Assembly (NCBI GenBank): GCA_039105265.1
Contig: JAPFFF010000373.1
Location: 1 to 24,358 of the forward strand
DNA length: 24,358 nt
Direction: 5' to 3'
Source: Tritrichomonas musculus
Taxonomy: Eukaryota; Parabasalia; Tritrichomonadida; Tritrichomonadidae
The position numbers and the translations under genes are program-made. Below are positions 9,701-19,456 of this stretch, piece after piece. The stretch's first letter is position 1. Every line of letters begins with the position of its first letter. The notes beneath the pieces were generated by a model. The model searched no databases. It saw only the letters and a list, made by a program, of their open reading frames with translations, and was not told the origin of the DNA.

Positions 9701-10136
9701 GAGAATGGAAAATATGTTTTCAAAAGAATAATAAAAAAATATTCTTTTTTTATTAAGATAAAAAAGAATAAATATTATAAAAAAAACAAAATCATAATTT
9801 TTAATGTTTTGAATGCTTTTTCTAACCACTCAAGATTGTGAGATTCTATCAAAATAATTCAAAACATTGAATTGAATGAATAATTGAGAGTTGAAAATCC
9901 CAAAAAAAGACTTTTTAAACGCTTCATTCAATTTTTTTTCAATGATTATATAAAAAATTATCTCCCTCTCAATTTAAAATAATCATATCTTTATATTTTA
10001 AATATGAATTAATTTTTTAAAATTTAATTAATATTATGCTAATTATATAATATATTATTACTGAAGAATAATGCAATTAAATAGTTTAATAAAAAAGATA
10101 AAATGATTTAAAATTTGAAATGGAGGTAAAGTTTTT

Positions 10137-10224
10137 TGAATGCAATTGATAAAAAAGATAAAATCAGTTTAGCTTCCCCATTCAAAATTTAGTAATAACT
10201 AATTTTTCTCTCAATTGCATTCAA
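10137..10224. repeat. 14-bp perfect inverted repeat, MITE-like
   Basis: TTGAATGCAATTGA (10137-10150) is the exact complement of TCAATTGCATTCAA (10211-10224), with 60 bp between. Weaker complementarity continues (AAATTTGAAATGGAGG facing CCCCATTCAAAATTT). It is probably a small fold-back element or its remnant. Confidence 0.5.
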
Positions 10225-10606
10225 TTTTTTTTTTTTTTTTTTTTTTTTTGAATCACTCGTGAATGAATTTTTTAATTGAACAATTTCTTTCTTTTTTTTT
10301 TGCCTTTATGACAAAACTTTACTTTTCATCTCTCATCAAATTGTTCTCTTCTTCTAATTTAAGCGTTTAAAAGTGGTTAGGAGAAGGGAACAATTTATTT
10401 TCATTTGAATCATTTCATTTTCATTGTACTAAATTTTTTTTAACCATAATATTTTGCTTATCACTTTTAGTTGTAATGCTTGACTCACTAAAATTTTGAG
10501 AATTAAATAGGATTATTAATTATAAAATAATATTAAAAATATTTAACACCCTATTTTATTAAAAATAAATAATAATAATAATAGGAATGCAAATCACTCC
10601 ATTCAA

Positions 10607-12346
10607 TCAGAAATAATTTTTGAAATTGCTATTCGATGATAACGAATAACTAGAAATAGAACTTGATCTATTTTTAAGAAGTGAACAGCTACTGTTATTT
10701 ACAGACTCAAAACGAATGCTACTCGTGTTTTGGGAACTCAATTCCAAATTTTTCTCTTCTTTTTTGAATTCAATTTGGATATTGTAAAGTGATTTTGTCA
10801 GGTCAATCTCTCTATCTCTTCTGGAAGCAGTTCTGGCTAACAATCCCCACGTTTTTGCCAAATCTTTGGTATCAATTTTGCCGGAATCTTGTAGATTATC
10901 AGATAAGTCTGAACTTGATATGAACTCTGATAATGCAATGTTTTGTTTGAACTCAAGCTTTGCATTTATCAGCATTGAAAGGGCGGTTGCACTCTGATCT
11001 TTTATAGATTTTTCCCAATAAGTTGATGATGCCAATTTTAAAGGATCGTTGAGTATATTCATAGCGTTTTCGTAATTAGAAAAGATGATTGGCTTCAAAT
11101 TGGGCTTCAATAGGAAAGATAAAGCTGATTCTGCCAACTTACTATTTGGTAATCTGATAGACATTGCAATAAAGGCGAAAATTTTTTTAGAAATGGGATT
11201 TAATTGGTCACTGCTCATCGTGCTAGTAATCGACATCAAAAATGATACGAATAAAGGCTGTTTTTGCCCACATTGTATTGGAAAATGTTTGAGAAGGTAT
11301 TCAATAACTTTCAATTGATCATCATAATTTTTTTCAATGATTTGAATAATCAATGCAGATAATTTATTGAAATATATTGAAAGATCTGAGTTATCAAAAA
11401 GTGGGAGAAGATGACTATATAAAATGGATATAAGATAATTTGAACAAAATGATGCTGTATTCGAAAGCAATTGAATGGATATGTAAGTAACAATTGGTTC
11501 AACACAATTTGAAGTATATATACCGCATCTAACGTTTGTTAAAGCATTCTTTATTTGAATCCAAATATCATTAAATTGATTTGGATGAACTTTGGTATAG
11601 TTTTTTAAAAAAGTAACCAAATTATCTCTTTCGTTTGTATCAGGTATGTTCATAAGGCGAATTACTTTTTTTACAGTTTCCAAACTGCATTTTTCTGGGT
11701 ATAATAATACAAATTGGTTCAAGATTTTAAAAACTAGCGATAAATGCTCCCAAGAACATTCAGCATAGCTTATTTTAATTGTTAATGAAAATTTGTTTTT
11801 TGTTGAAATAAAAGGATCTTGATCGAAAATGTTTTTTGTGATCATATTATATAATAAGTTTTTATCTTCATCAGTTAATAGTGAAACATCTGATTTTTTT
11901 GATAATAATGCAAATATTTCTTTAAGAGCGTTCGTTTTCTCCAGCTTGCCTTTGATTTGTATATGTGGTTGCATAAAATCGAATATATAATTGCAAACAT
12001 TTATTTTGTTTTTAAAAACCTGATGAAAGTTAGAATCATTTGGTGAAGGAAGTACTTGAAGGGAGCGTATATTAATTTCTCCTTTTAATACTTGCTTATA
12101 TGAAGAAAAATTGAGAGCTTTAGGCATATCATTATCAACTAAGGGCTCACCATTATAGATTTTTGTTGAACAACGCGACTTAATGTTACATGATTCTTCA
12201 TTTTTGCTTTTTTTATCATTTTCTGGAGGAAGGCTCCCTAATTTTGGAAGATTTAAATTCTTGACAGCTAAATGAGGCTGATAAATTCTTCTAGTGGCAA
12301 AAAGAGAGTTCCTTCGTTGCGTTACTGAAAACTTTAAGAAGGACAT
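10607..12346 (-). CDS. PP2A B56-type (B') regulatory subunit
   Basis: A 579-residue protein with the conserved core of the B56 (B', PPP2R5) subunits. These bind the PP2A scaffold/catalytic dimer and choose its substrates in the nucleus and cytoplasm. Recognisable B56 landmarks in order: a segment like the WPHLQLVYEFFLRFL block (CSWEHLSLVFKILNQFVLL, about 177-195); IPDTNERDNLVTFLKNY, matching SEDPRERDFLKTTLHRIY (about 214-230); YDDQLKVIEYLLKHFPIQ, matching the LLKFWPKTNSQKE region (about 321-338); a helix ending KLAESALSFL, matching QVAERALYFW; and YWEKSIKDQSATALSMLINA near 445. The polar N-terminus (about 1-75) and serine-rich C-terminus (about 535-575) are not conserved and may be regulatory. 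Length is usual for the family. The ATG is preceded at about 53 bp by the small inverted-repeat element. Which mammalian isoform it resembles most cannot be said. Confidence 0.82.
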   Translation of the reverse strand: MSFLKFSVTQRRNSLFATRRIYQPHLAVKNLNLPKLGSLPPENDKKSKNEESCNIKSRCSTKIYNGEPLVDNDMPKALNFSSYKQVLKGEINIRSLQVLPSPNDSNFHQVFKNKINVCNYIFDFMQPHIQIKGKLEKTNALKEIFALLSKKSDVSLLTDEDKNLLYNMITKNIFDQDPFISTKNKFSLTIKISYAECSWEHLSLVFKILNQFVLLYPEKCSLETVKKVIRLMNIPDTNERDNLVTFLKNYTKVHPNQFNDIWIQIKNALTNVRCGIYTSNCVEPIVTYISIQLLSNTASFCSNYLISILYSHLLPLFDNSDLSIYFNKLSALIIQIIEKNYDDQLKVIEYLLKHFPIQCGQKQPLFVSFLMSITSTMSSDQLNPISKKIFAFIAMSIRLPNSKLAESALSFLLKPNLKPIIFSNYENAMNILNDPLKLASSTYWEKSIKDQSATALSMLINAKLEFKQNIALSEFISSSDLSDNLQDSGKIDTKDLAKTWGLLARTASRRDREIDLTKSLYNIQIEFKKEEKNLELSSQNTSSIRFESVNNSSCSLLKNRSSSISSYSLSSNSNFKNYF

Positions 12347-12401
12347 CGGACAAATGTAAAAAAATTTTTTTGAAATAATTTAGATTATTTTAAATCAATT
12401 G

Positions 12402-12691
12402 TACTTTTGTGAGGATGCTTCAAAAAGTGGAAAAACCTCAGAAAAAATAACCCTAAACGCTGGATAAAATAAAACCTTTTTATATTTTTTCATAATTTTT
12501 TCTGGGGCTACATACAGCCTAGCGGGCGTCGAGCGAGGATGAGCGAAGCGAAGCCGAGTCGAGACCTCGCGGCTGGCGGTAAGAATCGGTAAAAATTATG
12601 TAACCTAAAAAGATTTTTTTTTTTTTTTGCGTTTTATTTAGATTATTTTTTCTGAGGATTTTCCACTTTTTGAAGTTTCCTCACAAAATTA
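12402..12691. mobile_element. Small non-autonomous TIR element with GC-rich core
   Basis: The left arm (from 12404) and the inverse of the right arm (to 12689) share CTTTTGTGAGG/ATTTTGTGAGG, then GCTTCAAAAAGTGGAAAA/ACTTCAAAAAGTGGAAAA, then CCTCAGAAAAAATAA, and realign at CGC. Together they form terminal inverted repeats of about 50 bp that are nearly identical. Both ends are flanked by TA, consistent with a TA target duplication. The roughly 180-bp interior has no gene but holds a striking GC-rich island at about 12517-12580, with GCGAGG/CCTCGC complementarity and GAGCGAAGCGAAGC repeats. It lies in the 5' region of the B56 gene. It is a MITE by structure; the parent family is not identified. 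Confidence 0.72.
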
Positions 12692-13579
12692 CAACTATTC
12701 TATAATTAATCCCTCAAAATTTCTAACAATTATGAAGAATATTTTGAGATTTTTTTTTTTTTTTTTTATAAATTGTGAAGAATATTTTGAGAATATTATT
12801 TATAAAAATATAATATTTAAAAAAATTATTTCGTTTCTATCTAGGTTGATTTTTTTTTAAAAATGTTTTTTTTACAGGAATACAACTTTATTTTCAATAA
12901 TTTATTTATAAATGTTAGCAAATTTTCTGATTTTTTTATATGGAGTAATCCAATTTCTATCATTAGAGAAAAAGTTTACCTAAAAATTATTTTAAAAAAA
13001 TAAAAATTGTATAAAACCTAGAATTTCCAGAAAATATTATTTAGAACTAACATTATTTGAAGATCTTAATGAAGATATTTTCTCACAAATTTGTGAGAAA
13101 TTGTGAAAATAAAAAACATAAAAATCTCTTTAACCATGATAGATAAAATTAATGCTTTTGAGGTTTATTTTTATTAATAAATCTCTTTAAAATCATCAAT
13201 ATATTATCTATATATTTTTATAATTATATTATCTATGTAATTAATTCATTTTTAAATAAATATATTATATAAATATGCGGATAAATATATTTTACTAGAA
13301 AATGTAAAATTCTAATTATTGAGTTTAATAAATTGAAATTAGCTTTTCTCAAAAATTTGATATTATTTGTTTAAAATATCTACATAATTAAAAATAATAT
13401 TAAAAACAGTAAGTTTTTTTGTAAAATATAATTAGAATGATTTATTTCAAAGATTTTATATTGATATAAAACTATCAATTTTTTATTCATTCACCATGTA
13501 ATTTTTAAATAAGGTAATAGGTGTAATATATCACTATAAAACTTAATATTTATATTTGTTAACAATGTTCGTTCTACAG
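12692..13579. other. AT-rich non-coding stretch
   Basis: No gene is seen. It holds a 43-bp-spaced duplication of TGAAGAATATTTTGAGA (about 12732 and 12775), a T run between those copies, and the 22-bp palindrome at 13079-13100. Confidence 0.6.
13079..13100. repeat. Perfect 22-bp palindrome
   Basis: Eleven bases, TTTCTCACAAA, are followed immediately by their reverse complement, with no loop. It stands alone in intergenic DNA; the half-site CTCACAAA resembles the end of the element at 12402-12691. Confidence 0.8.
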
Positions 13580-13761
13580 TCAAACAAAATTTTAGGAGGT
13601 CACAAATTTTGACTATGGCAAAAATATGATTTTCTATGTGGAAAATTTCCTTTTTATTAAATTTCATGACAAGATTTTACAAACGAATTCTTTTAAGTTT
13701 GATTGTTATTTGAGAGAAAAGTTTTTGAAATAGAAATTTTGAAAATTTTCAATCGTTAAAA

Positions 13762-13767
13762 TCATTT
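13762..13767 (+). promoter_or_regulatory. Initiator-like TCATTT of the kinase gene
   Basis: TCATTT lies 15 bases before the ATG at 13777 and fits the trichomonad initiator TCA-Y-(T/A). It is preserved at the same distance in the inverted copy. Confidence 0.5.
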
Positions 13768-13776
13768 ATTTAAAAG

Positions 13777-14688
13777 ATGAATTCAAGCTTCAGTGAACAA
13801 TTCTCTGTTTCATCAGAAAGTAACTCCTTTGGATCATTTGAGGACATTATAGAAAACTCTCCACTACCGGATCTCAGTCCCAAGTATCAAATTGAAAGAG
13901 AAATCGATTTTTCATTATCAAATCCAAATGCGCCCAGCATCAGATACTTCATTGGACGGTCACAATCATTAAACTGCCAAGTTTTCATCAAAAACGTGAA
14001 ATTGTCAACGGATAAAATGCAGGAATATCAGAACGAAATTTTTTTCTTATCGAAAATTCAACATAAAAATGTTATTCACTTGATTGACCACTTTATTATT
14101 GGCGATGATGGATATATCATCGAAGAATATGCAGCAGGAAAAGATCTTTATGACGTTTTGTGTGCGTGCAATTGGGATCTTGATGAAAAGTATCAGATCC
14201 AATTAATATTTCAAATGCTGATGATAATCAATTGTTTACAAGAAAATAAAATCTCACATAATGACATAAAATGCGAAAATATCGTTTTTCTTGTTGATGA
14301 TATAAGCGAATTGTTTTCATCAAAAACAAATTTCATGAAATCACTAAGATTAATTGATTTTGGATCTACAAAGTGTTGGAACTCGGTACAAAGCGATATA
14401 AGAGGAACTTTTAAGCCCCCTGAATATTTGAGTGATAGAATTTTGAGTGAAACATATGATATTTGGTCTCTTGGTGAAATGATTTACTTCATGGTTACAA
14501 AAACGAAATTGATTTTATGGAATGGTCAATGCTATACAATAAAAAAAGGTTACTTTGAAGAATATCAATGGGAAAAATTTTCTCCTGCATTCAAATCTTT
14601 GGTTCAAGAAATGTTGACATTTGATTTTACCAAAAGACCATTTGCACAAGATCTTTTGATTAAATATTTTTCAAAAAAGACAAAGTAA
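13777..14688 (+). CDS. Divergent protein kinase, copy 1
   Basis: A 303-residue eukaryotic-type Ser/Thr kinase fold covering almost the whole protein, with a serine-rich N-terminus (about 1-35). Catalytic landmarks are present: VFIK lysine (K72), helix-C glutamate (E87), catalytic loop SHNDIKCEN (D163, N168), DFG (194-196), PPE in place of APE (214-216) and YDIWSLGE (D228). HND replaces the usual HRD, and the glycine-rich loop (FIGRSQSLNC) is reduced, so it is divergent, but all residues needed for phosphotransfer are there. No group (CAMK, NEK and so on) could be assigned. The stop TAA overlaps a TAAA word, as seen in trichomonad 3' ends. The tRNA-Asp gene follows on the same strand about 210 bp later. 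The inverted copy differs by a single residue (T302/A302). Confidence 0.9.
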   Translation: MNSSFSEQFSVSSESNSFGSFEDIIENSPLPDLSPKYQIEREIDFSLSNPNAPSIRYFIGRSQSLNCQVFIKNVKLSTDKMQEYQNEIFFLSKIQHKNVIHLIDHFIIGDDGYIIEEYAAGKDLYDVLCACNWDLDEKYQIQLIFQMLMIINCLQENKISHNDIKCENIVFLVDDISELFSSKTNFMKSLRLIDFGSTKCWNSVQSDIRGTFKPPEYLSDRILSETYDIWSLGEMIYFMVTKTKLILWNGQCYTIKKGYFEEYQWEKFSPAFKSLVQEMLTFDFTKRPFAQDLLIKYFSKKTK

Positions 14689-14899
14689 ATTGACAATTTA
14701 CATTAAAATTATATAAATAAATGACAAAAATACGATTCAGCTAGATAATAACATTTTATCTTTTAAGATTGATCAAAAAAATAAAAAAAAGCGTTATATT
14801 ATTCATTTTTTATGTGTTTTATATCAACATGAAATTGAACAAATCTTTCAATCTTAAAAATATTTTACATAAGAAACATTTCATTGTTTAGAAACAGAA

Positions 14900-14969
14900 T
14901 CGCTGGTAGTGTAATGGTATCATGTAGGATTGTCGTTCCTGTGACCCGGGTCCGATTCCCGGCCAGCGA
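14900..14969 (+). tRNA. tRNA-Asp (GTC), copy 1
   Basis: A 70-nt intronless tRNA. The acceptor arms TCGCTGG/CCAGCGA pair fully, the D arm is GTG...CAT, and the anticodon stem TAGGA/TCCTG closes a 7-base loop TTGTCGT with anticodon GTC. The T arm is CCGGG/CCCGG with loop TCCGATT. The internal A box (TAGTGTAATGG) and B box (GGTCCGATTCC) of Pol III promoters are evident. CCA is not encoded, as in eukaryotes. Confidence 0.97.
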
Positions 14970-14970
14970 G

Positions 14971-14978
14971 TTTTTTTT
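14971..14978 (+). terminator. Pol III T-run terminator after tRNA-Asp
   Basis: Eight Ts start two bases after the tRNA end, the usual Pol III stop. The inverted duplication also ends here, inside the T run. Confidence 0.85.
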
Positions 14979-15330
14979 AAAAAAAAAAAAAAAAAATTAA
15001 TTTTTGATTAAAATTTTGACAAATGAAAGGTATTCAAGCAAAATAAATTCATAGTTAATTGATAATTGATAATATTAATATTTAAATATATACATCTTAT
15101 TATTAAAAAAAATAAAGCATTTTTTAACATACAATTTTGCAATAAATACAAAATTATTTATTCTTAGAAATTTGTATAAATCATTCAATTGATCTAGAAA
15201 TGAAATATTTTTATCTGAATATAAAAATTATTTTTTCACATAAAAAAAAATAAATTAATTAATAAAAAATGAATATTTAATTTCTTTTTTAATTATAAAT
15301 AAAATTGTAAAAAAATTATTTAGATATAAA
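14979..15330. other. AT-rich spacer
   Basis: A run of As followed by AT-rich DNA with no gene. It separates the tRNA from the 3' end of the broken P-like transposase. No terminal inverted repeat of that element was recognised in it. Confidence 0.6.
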
Positions 15331-17434
15331 TTAGTCTTGGTCATCTTCATTTTCTTCTGTGTCATCATCACTTTAATCATCATCATCATAAAAGTCTTGA
15401 TCAACCTTTTCATTTTTTGAGGCATTAATAATACGAGAAATTATCTTTACGCCACATGTAGGATTTACACATTTTTTGGTTACTGGGAAATAAGTTGACA
15501 TTGATGTAATCCAATTATTAAAATTATAAACAATGTGTGAAGTGTCATTTCTATTTAATAAATATTGAAATAAACCTTGGGCAGTTCTTAGTGCATCAAA
15601 AGATAACTGTGAAAAAAGTTTTTCGTCTAAAGTGTCATTAATAATAATACCTGCTAAATTTGTACGATGTTTTATTAATGGTTTTATATTTAATTCATTT
15701 AAAGATTGCTCGGTCATTATTGTTTTCCCTATCGTTCTATAAAAAGTTTCCCAACCGTCGATTCCTTTAGAAAAACCTCTTACCAAACCAAAAAAAAATT
15801 CTAAGCAGTGAGGGCCTAAGCGATCTAAACAAAATGAGTCAAAGCCAAAAAAAAATGGCTAAAGAAATACATATTATTGTATTCATTAATCTTTTTAGAG
15901 AAATGATCGACATAAATGAACAAAAGTTTTTGTTTTTATTTTTGGTCAAGCCAATAATCTTTTTGTCTCTTGATTTTATCGTTTGATAATGATAATAAAC
16001 AAGCCAAAAGCATAAAAATAAAGAGAACACCCTCCAATATAAAGGAACTTTTTCAGATCATAAAGAAAATTGTAAAAGTGACTTAGGTAAAAGTGCCATC
16101 ATAATAGTAAATTCGCCTTTTTGTAATAAAAATAAAATATTATTCATATCGAAAAGTTGTAAGGCCAATCCATCTCGCATCGCTCCAAGTTGAGTTTTAT
16201 CTTTCAAATACTGTTTATCATCACCTAGAGTGCTTATTAAATCAGTTAAAGAAAAACTTATTGTTCCTGATTTATCTAATGAAATGATACATTTTAAAAA
16301 ACGGCTTTTTAAGTTTTTCATCATATGTAAAGGATCACCTATAATGATAAATAAATTTCCTGATTGTAGGTGCTTTTCATAAGAATTAAAGAACGAATGA
16401 TTGAATTCATTGTAACAATGATCTCCATAAAAAGACAAAAAATGAACAGAAAATTTTAAATGTTCTAGTTCGTTACTTGTTTCAATGAGTAATTTAACAA
16501 TATCTTTATTTCCTATTCCGCTTTTACACTCAATTAAACGTACAGGAATGCATTTGAATTGAGGTAAAAGCGGTTGTAGATAAATTGTAAAAGAATATAA
16601 ATTCTCAATAGGTAAGTTAGTGTATTTGTTCGATGCTACTACGCAAACAGCATCTATTCCTAAGCATATTGGAATAGATGTTTTTGATTTCGAAGCTAAA
16701 ATTATTGTGGAATGTGGAATTTCTGATATTTTAAATTGTTTTATACTAGATATAATTGGAGGTAAATGCAAATTAATGTGTTCATATATTTTTGAATATG
16801 ATGGAAATGGCAAAAATTTTCTTAACAGTTCAAAACCTGTTGGAGATAACAGATAAAGAAGAAATGATAGGTGAATTAATTGAGAACTATATTCACGATG
16901 ATATTTATTTATTTTACATAATTCAAAAAGTTCTTGTGAAATCAAATTATTATAATTAGCATCATTTCCATCATTTTCATCGTTTTTTTCATTCATAATA
17001 AGTTTTTCATATTTCTTTTGAATAGGACTATTCATTAATTTGACTTGCTTTATATTTTCAATTGCATTCATATTTTTTCAACTTTTTTTTGATGTAACCA
17101 TTTGCCGAAATTGGCATTACCAATTCTTTTATCATGAGTGAATTTCATTTCATCTTCATTTTTTTGGTAATTGTCGCATTTCCCTGAACTTGACATTTCT
17201 TTTATCTGATCTTTCATTTGCATGAGTTTACTTGACAAGCTATAAACAAGGTTATGATTATGACGGATCACATTTTCCATTTCTTTGTTTAGTTTTTCAA
17301 TTCTGCTGATTTTGCCATTTAATTCGATAATATTTTTTTCTTTCTTTTCAATAACTCTGGTCAAGTAATCAATTTGCTTATGCAAACTCTGTATTTTCTT
17401 CGTTTTCCAAATTAGAAAAATCTTGGGAATACAT
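15331..17434 (-). pseudogene. Broken P-element/THAP9-like transposase
   Basis: A P-type DNA transposase remnant read leftward. The N-terminal 120 or so residues form a coiled coil (KQIDYLTRVIEKKEKN and following), the oligomerisation region of P-like transposases. No THAP zinc finger precedes it. Next come LSFLLYLLSPTGFELLRKFL, the core region LGIDAVCV, FYGDHCYNEFNHSFF and GDPLHMMKNLKSRFL. The last resembles the DPxHxxKN block of P and THAP9 proteins. Further on are CLDRLGPHCLEFFFGLVRG and an acidic tail. It is broken in about five places: a frame change near 17385, a 4-base overlapping stop/start at 17068-17071, an in-frame TGA at 16058-16060, a frame change in a T run at 15847-15855, and a TAA at 15373-15375 just before the last 19 codons. 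The likely original ATG is at 17434. Family assignment rests on motifs read by eye. Confidence 0.65.
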
Positions 17435-18054
17435 TGAGTTATTTGATTAAAATTTCTAAACTTTTTCTAAAATATAAAAACTAGTTTTTCTAATGTGTTA
17501 TGAAAAAGATGATTTATTTTATCTCAAAAAATACAATGCTTTTATCTTGAAAATGTATGTTAAAAATCATTTTATATTTTTATTTTAATTACTATATATT
17601 TATATAAATATTTTGTTATTAAAGGGTATTGAAAAATGTGTAAACTTTCGTTTTTTCTCTAAAAGTAAAAGGAATTGAATCATATTATTTTTTTTATTGA
17701 TTTATAACATGAATACTCACATGTTAAGTTGTTTAAATCAAGAAAAGAATAATATTTTATTTATCATATTTAATATAGATAATCTATCTTATTCTTGAAA
17801 ATCACTTTATATTTAATTTTTATTATATTTTTAGACTCATAATTATATTTTACTAATATTTTATACTTTATTTTGTTTCAATTCCAAATTTTTATCCTTT
17901 GAAAGATAAATTTATCTTTGATAATTTTGAATATATAAGTTTTATTTTTGTTTAATTTAAATTAGCATATTGATTTAAAATAAAAAATCATATTTAAATT
18001 ATAAAACAAAAAAATGAAAAGATATTGAATTATAATCAAACTTTTTATTCTCGC
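17435..18054. other. AT-rich spacer between two transposase remnants
   Basis: No gene is seen. Two loosely related direct segments (around 17548-17590 and 17795-17835, each with ATCACTTTATATTT-like sequence) suggest old duplicated transposon flanks. No certain terminal repeats are found. Confidence 0.5.
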
Positions 18055-18545
18055 CTAAAATTGTTCTATATTAACTGTTTTCCTGCCAAAGGATTCATTA
18101 GTGGAGTGAGAATGATTCATTCCCCTTACAGCTCTTGCTTTATCGATATCATCCATAGTTATTGAAGAACCATCAGGAAGCTCTTTAACATAGATTCAAG
18201 CTTGATAAAATACAGAAACAATTTTATCCGGAGTAGTAGCTTGAATCAATGAATTAACAATTTGCATTATATTTCGTGATTGGTCTGAAAATTGTCCATG
18301 AACTTTGATTCTCGATTTAAAGTGCTTCTGAATTCCAAAAATCCCCAGATCAAGTATTTGCACTTGATCTGGGGATCCAGGAGGTTCTTGAAAATAGTAA
18401 ATTCAATTTTTATGTTGCTTCGTCTAAAAAAAATCGGAAAAATGCGAGCTACAGCCATCAAGAAGTAATAAGATCAATCCTGTATAACTGGTTTCTTCTC
18501 GTCTTCGTTGAATTTCAGGTAATAAAATGGTCGATCACGCTTTTT
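18055..18545 (-). pseudogene. pogo-like DDE transposase, 3' remnant
   Basis: The C-terminal part of a DDE_1-type (pogo/Tigger-like) Tc1-mariner superfamily transposase. The second catalytic aspartate lies in LILLLLDGCSSHFSDFF. After a frame change comes PPGSPDQVQILDLGIFG, the family's conserved block leading to the third acidic residue. Next are IQKHFKSRIKVHGQFSDQS and MQIVNSLIQATTPDKIV, then an in-frame TGA, and finally a tail ending NIEQF and TAG at 18055. A further in-frame TGA lies near the 5' end. The N-terminal DNA-binding part and first aspartate are missing. So it is truncated at the 5' end, with one frameshift and two internal stops. It is clearly dead. Confidence 0.7.
18341..18376. 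repeat. 15-bp perfect inverted repeat in the pogo-like remnant
   Basis: ATCCCCAGATCAAGT faces its exact complement across a 6-base loop. It codes for the SPDQVQILDLGI block of the old transposase, so the palindrome lies inside former coding sequence rather than at an element end. Confidence 0.85.
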
Positions 18546-19084
18546 CTTCTTTATTAAAATGACATTTTTAAGTGTTCAAACAAAGTTGTTCAAATATTGA
18601 TATTTTTTATTTATTAATCAATGAATTTTTTTATGCAATAATTATTATTTATACCAATTAATTAATTTATATATATGAAAAAAATCTACAAACATGGTTG
18701 TTTTAATTTTTATAAAAATCAAATTGAGATGTAAACTTTGCATTTAAAAAAATATAGATTCCGTAATTCTTCAAATAAAAATAAGAATTATATTTAGTTA
18801 CTCATAAACAATCTATGACCAAAAAATGAAAACGTAATTTCATTTCTATAAAGTACTTCTTAATGAAAGTTTACACTTTTTCCGTCGCCTTTATATATAA
18901 AAAATATTATGTTTTTTTTTCAAAATATATTTAGATTTTATATATATAAAAAAAAATGTCAAATCTTCATAATTATTTAATAATAAAATTATATACATTA
19001 CAATTTATATATGATGATATTTATTGTATTTTATAACACTTTTTATTATTATATTATTAAACATCTGAAAAATATGCCTATAAA
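18546..19084. other. AT-rich spacer
   Basis: No gene is seen. Near its right end (19069-19081) GAAAAATATGCCT is complementary to AGGCATATTTTTC at 19179-19191, a 13-bp inverted pair about 97 bp apart that belongs to the repeat structure described next. Confidence 0.5.
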
Positions 19085-19368
19085 AAGGTATGGAAACTTC
19101 CATCCACTCGACAGATCATTTTTATTTCAAAATATAATTTTTTAATGATAGTATTAATGATAAATATAATATAAAAAAGGCATATTTTTCGAGAGGAATT
19201 TAAGATAAAGATAGATTATTTTTTTCCAAAAAATTGAATCCAAATCTGGCTATTTTAATTCAAAAAAAAAATATTATTATTTTTATTTTATTATTACTTT
19301 TTCAAATATAATTATATAAATATATTATATTTTGTACCGAAATAACGCGTAATTCGTTGGATTGATAT

Positions 19369-19390
19369 TTCATACCACTTGTGATATGAA
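19369..19390. repeat. Near-palindrome, left of the unknown gene
   Basis: TTCATACCA and TGATATGAA flank a 4-base centre, giving 9-bp arms with one mismatch. A sister copy lies at 20334-20355. It is followed by two TTTGACCTAA words. Confidence 0.7.
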
Positions 19391-19456
19391 CCAATTTGAC
19401 CTAACAGGTAAATATTTTTTGACCTAAAAGATGAATTTATTTTTTCCAAAAGTTAT

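Larger units (their letters stand above)
9315..10606. other. Long AT-rich non-coding stretch with fold-backs
   Basis: No credible gene is seen on either strand. It contains a cluster of TATCGATA-type words (9430-9620), the hairpin at 9483-9515, the ATTTTTACCGA inverted repeats at 9633-9700, the 14-bp inverted repeat at 10137-10224 and T runs near 10227-10250 and 10290-10300. The composition is typical of intergenic DNA here. Confidence 0.6.
13580..14978 (+). repeat. Left arm of the kinase/tRNA inverted duplication
   Basis: This 1.4-kb unit is repeated in reverse at 21814-23211. Outside 13580 and past the T run after the tRNA (14978) the sequences differ completely. Differences seen by eye: C/T near 13650, A/G at the penultimate kinase codon, T/A just after the kinase stop, and one base in an A run near 14788. 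The unit carries its own promoter region, kinase gene, tRNA gene and T-run terminator. Confidence 0.97.

Noticed and set aside
11085-11318. 77-codon open frame on the plus strand
   Set aside because: Shadow of the B56 gene.
15839-16030. Apparent small hydrophobic membrane protein on the minus strand
   Set aside because: It begins with a non-ATG codon, and is the same frame as the P-like transposase after its in-frame TGA, so it is part of that remnant.
16620-16856. 78-codon open frame on the plus strand
   Set aside because: Shadow of the P-like transposase remnant.
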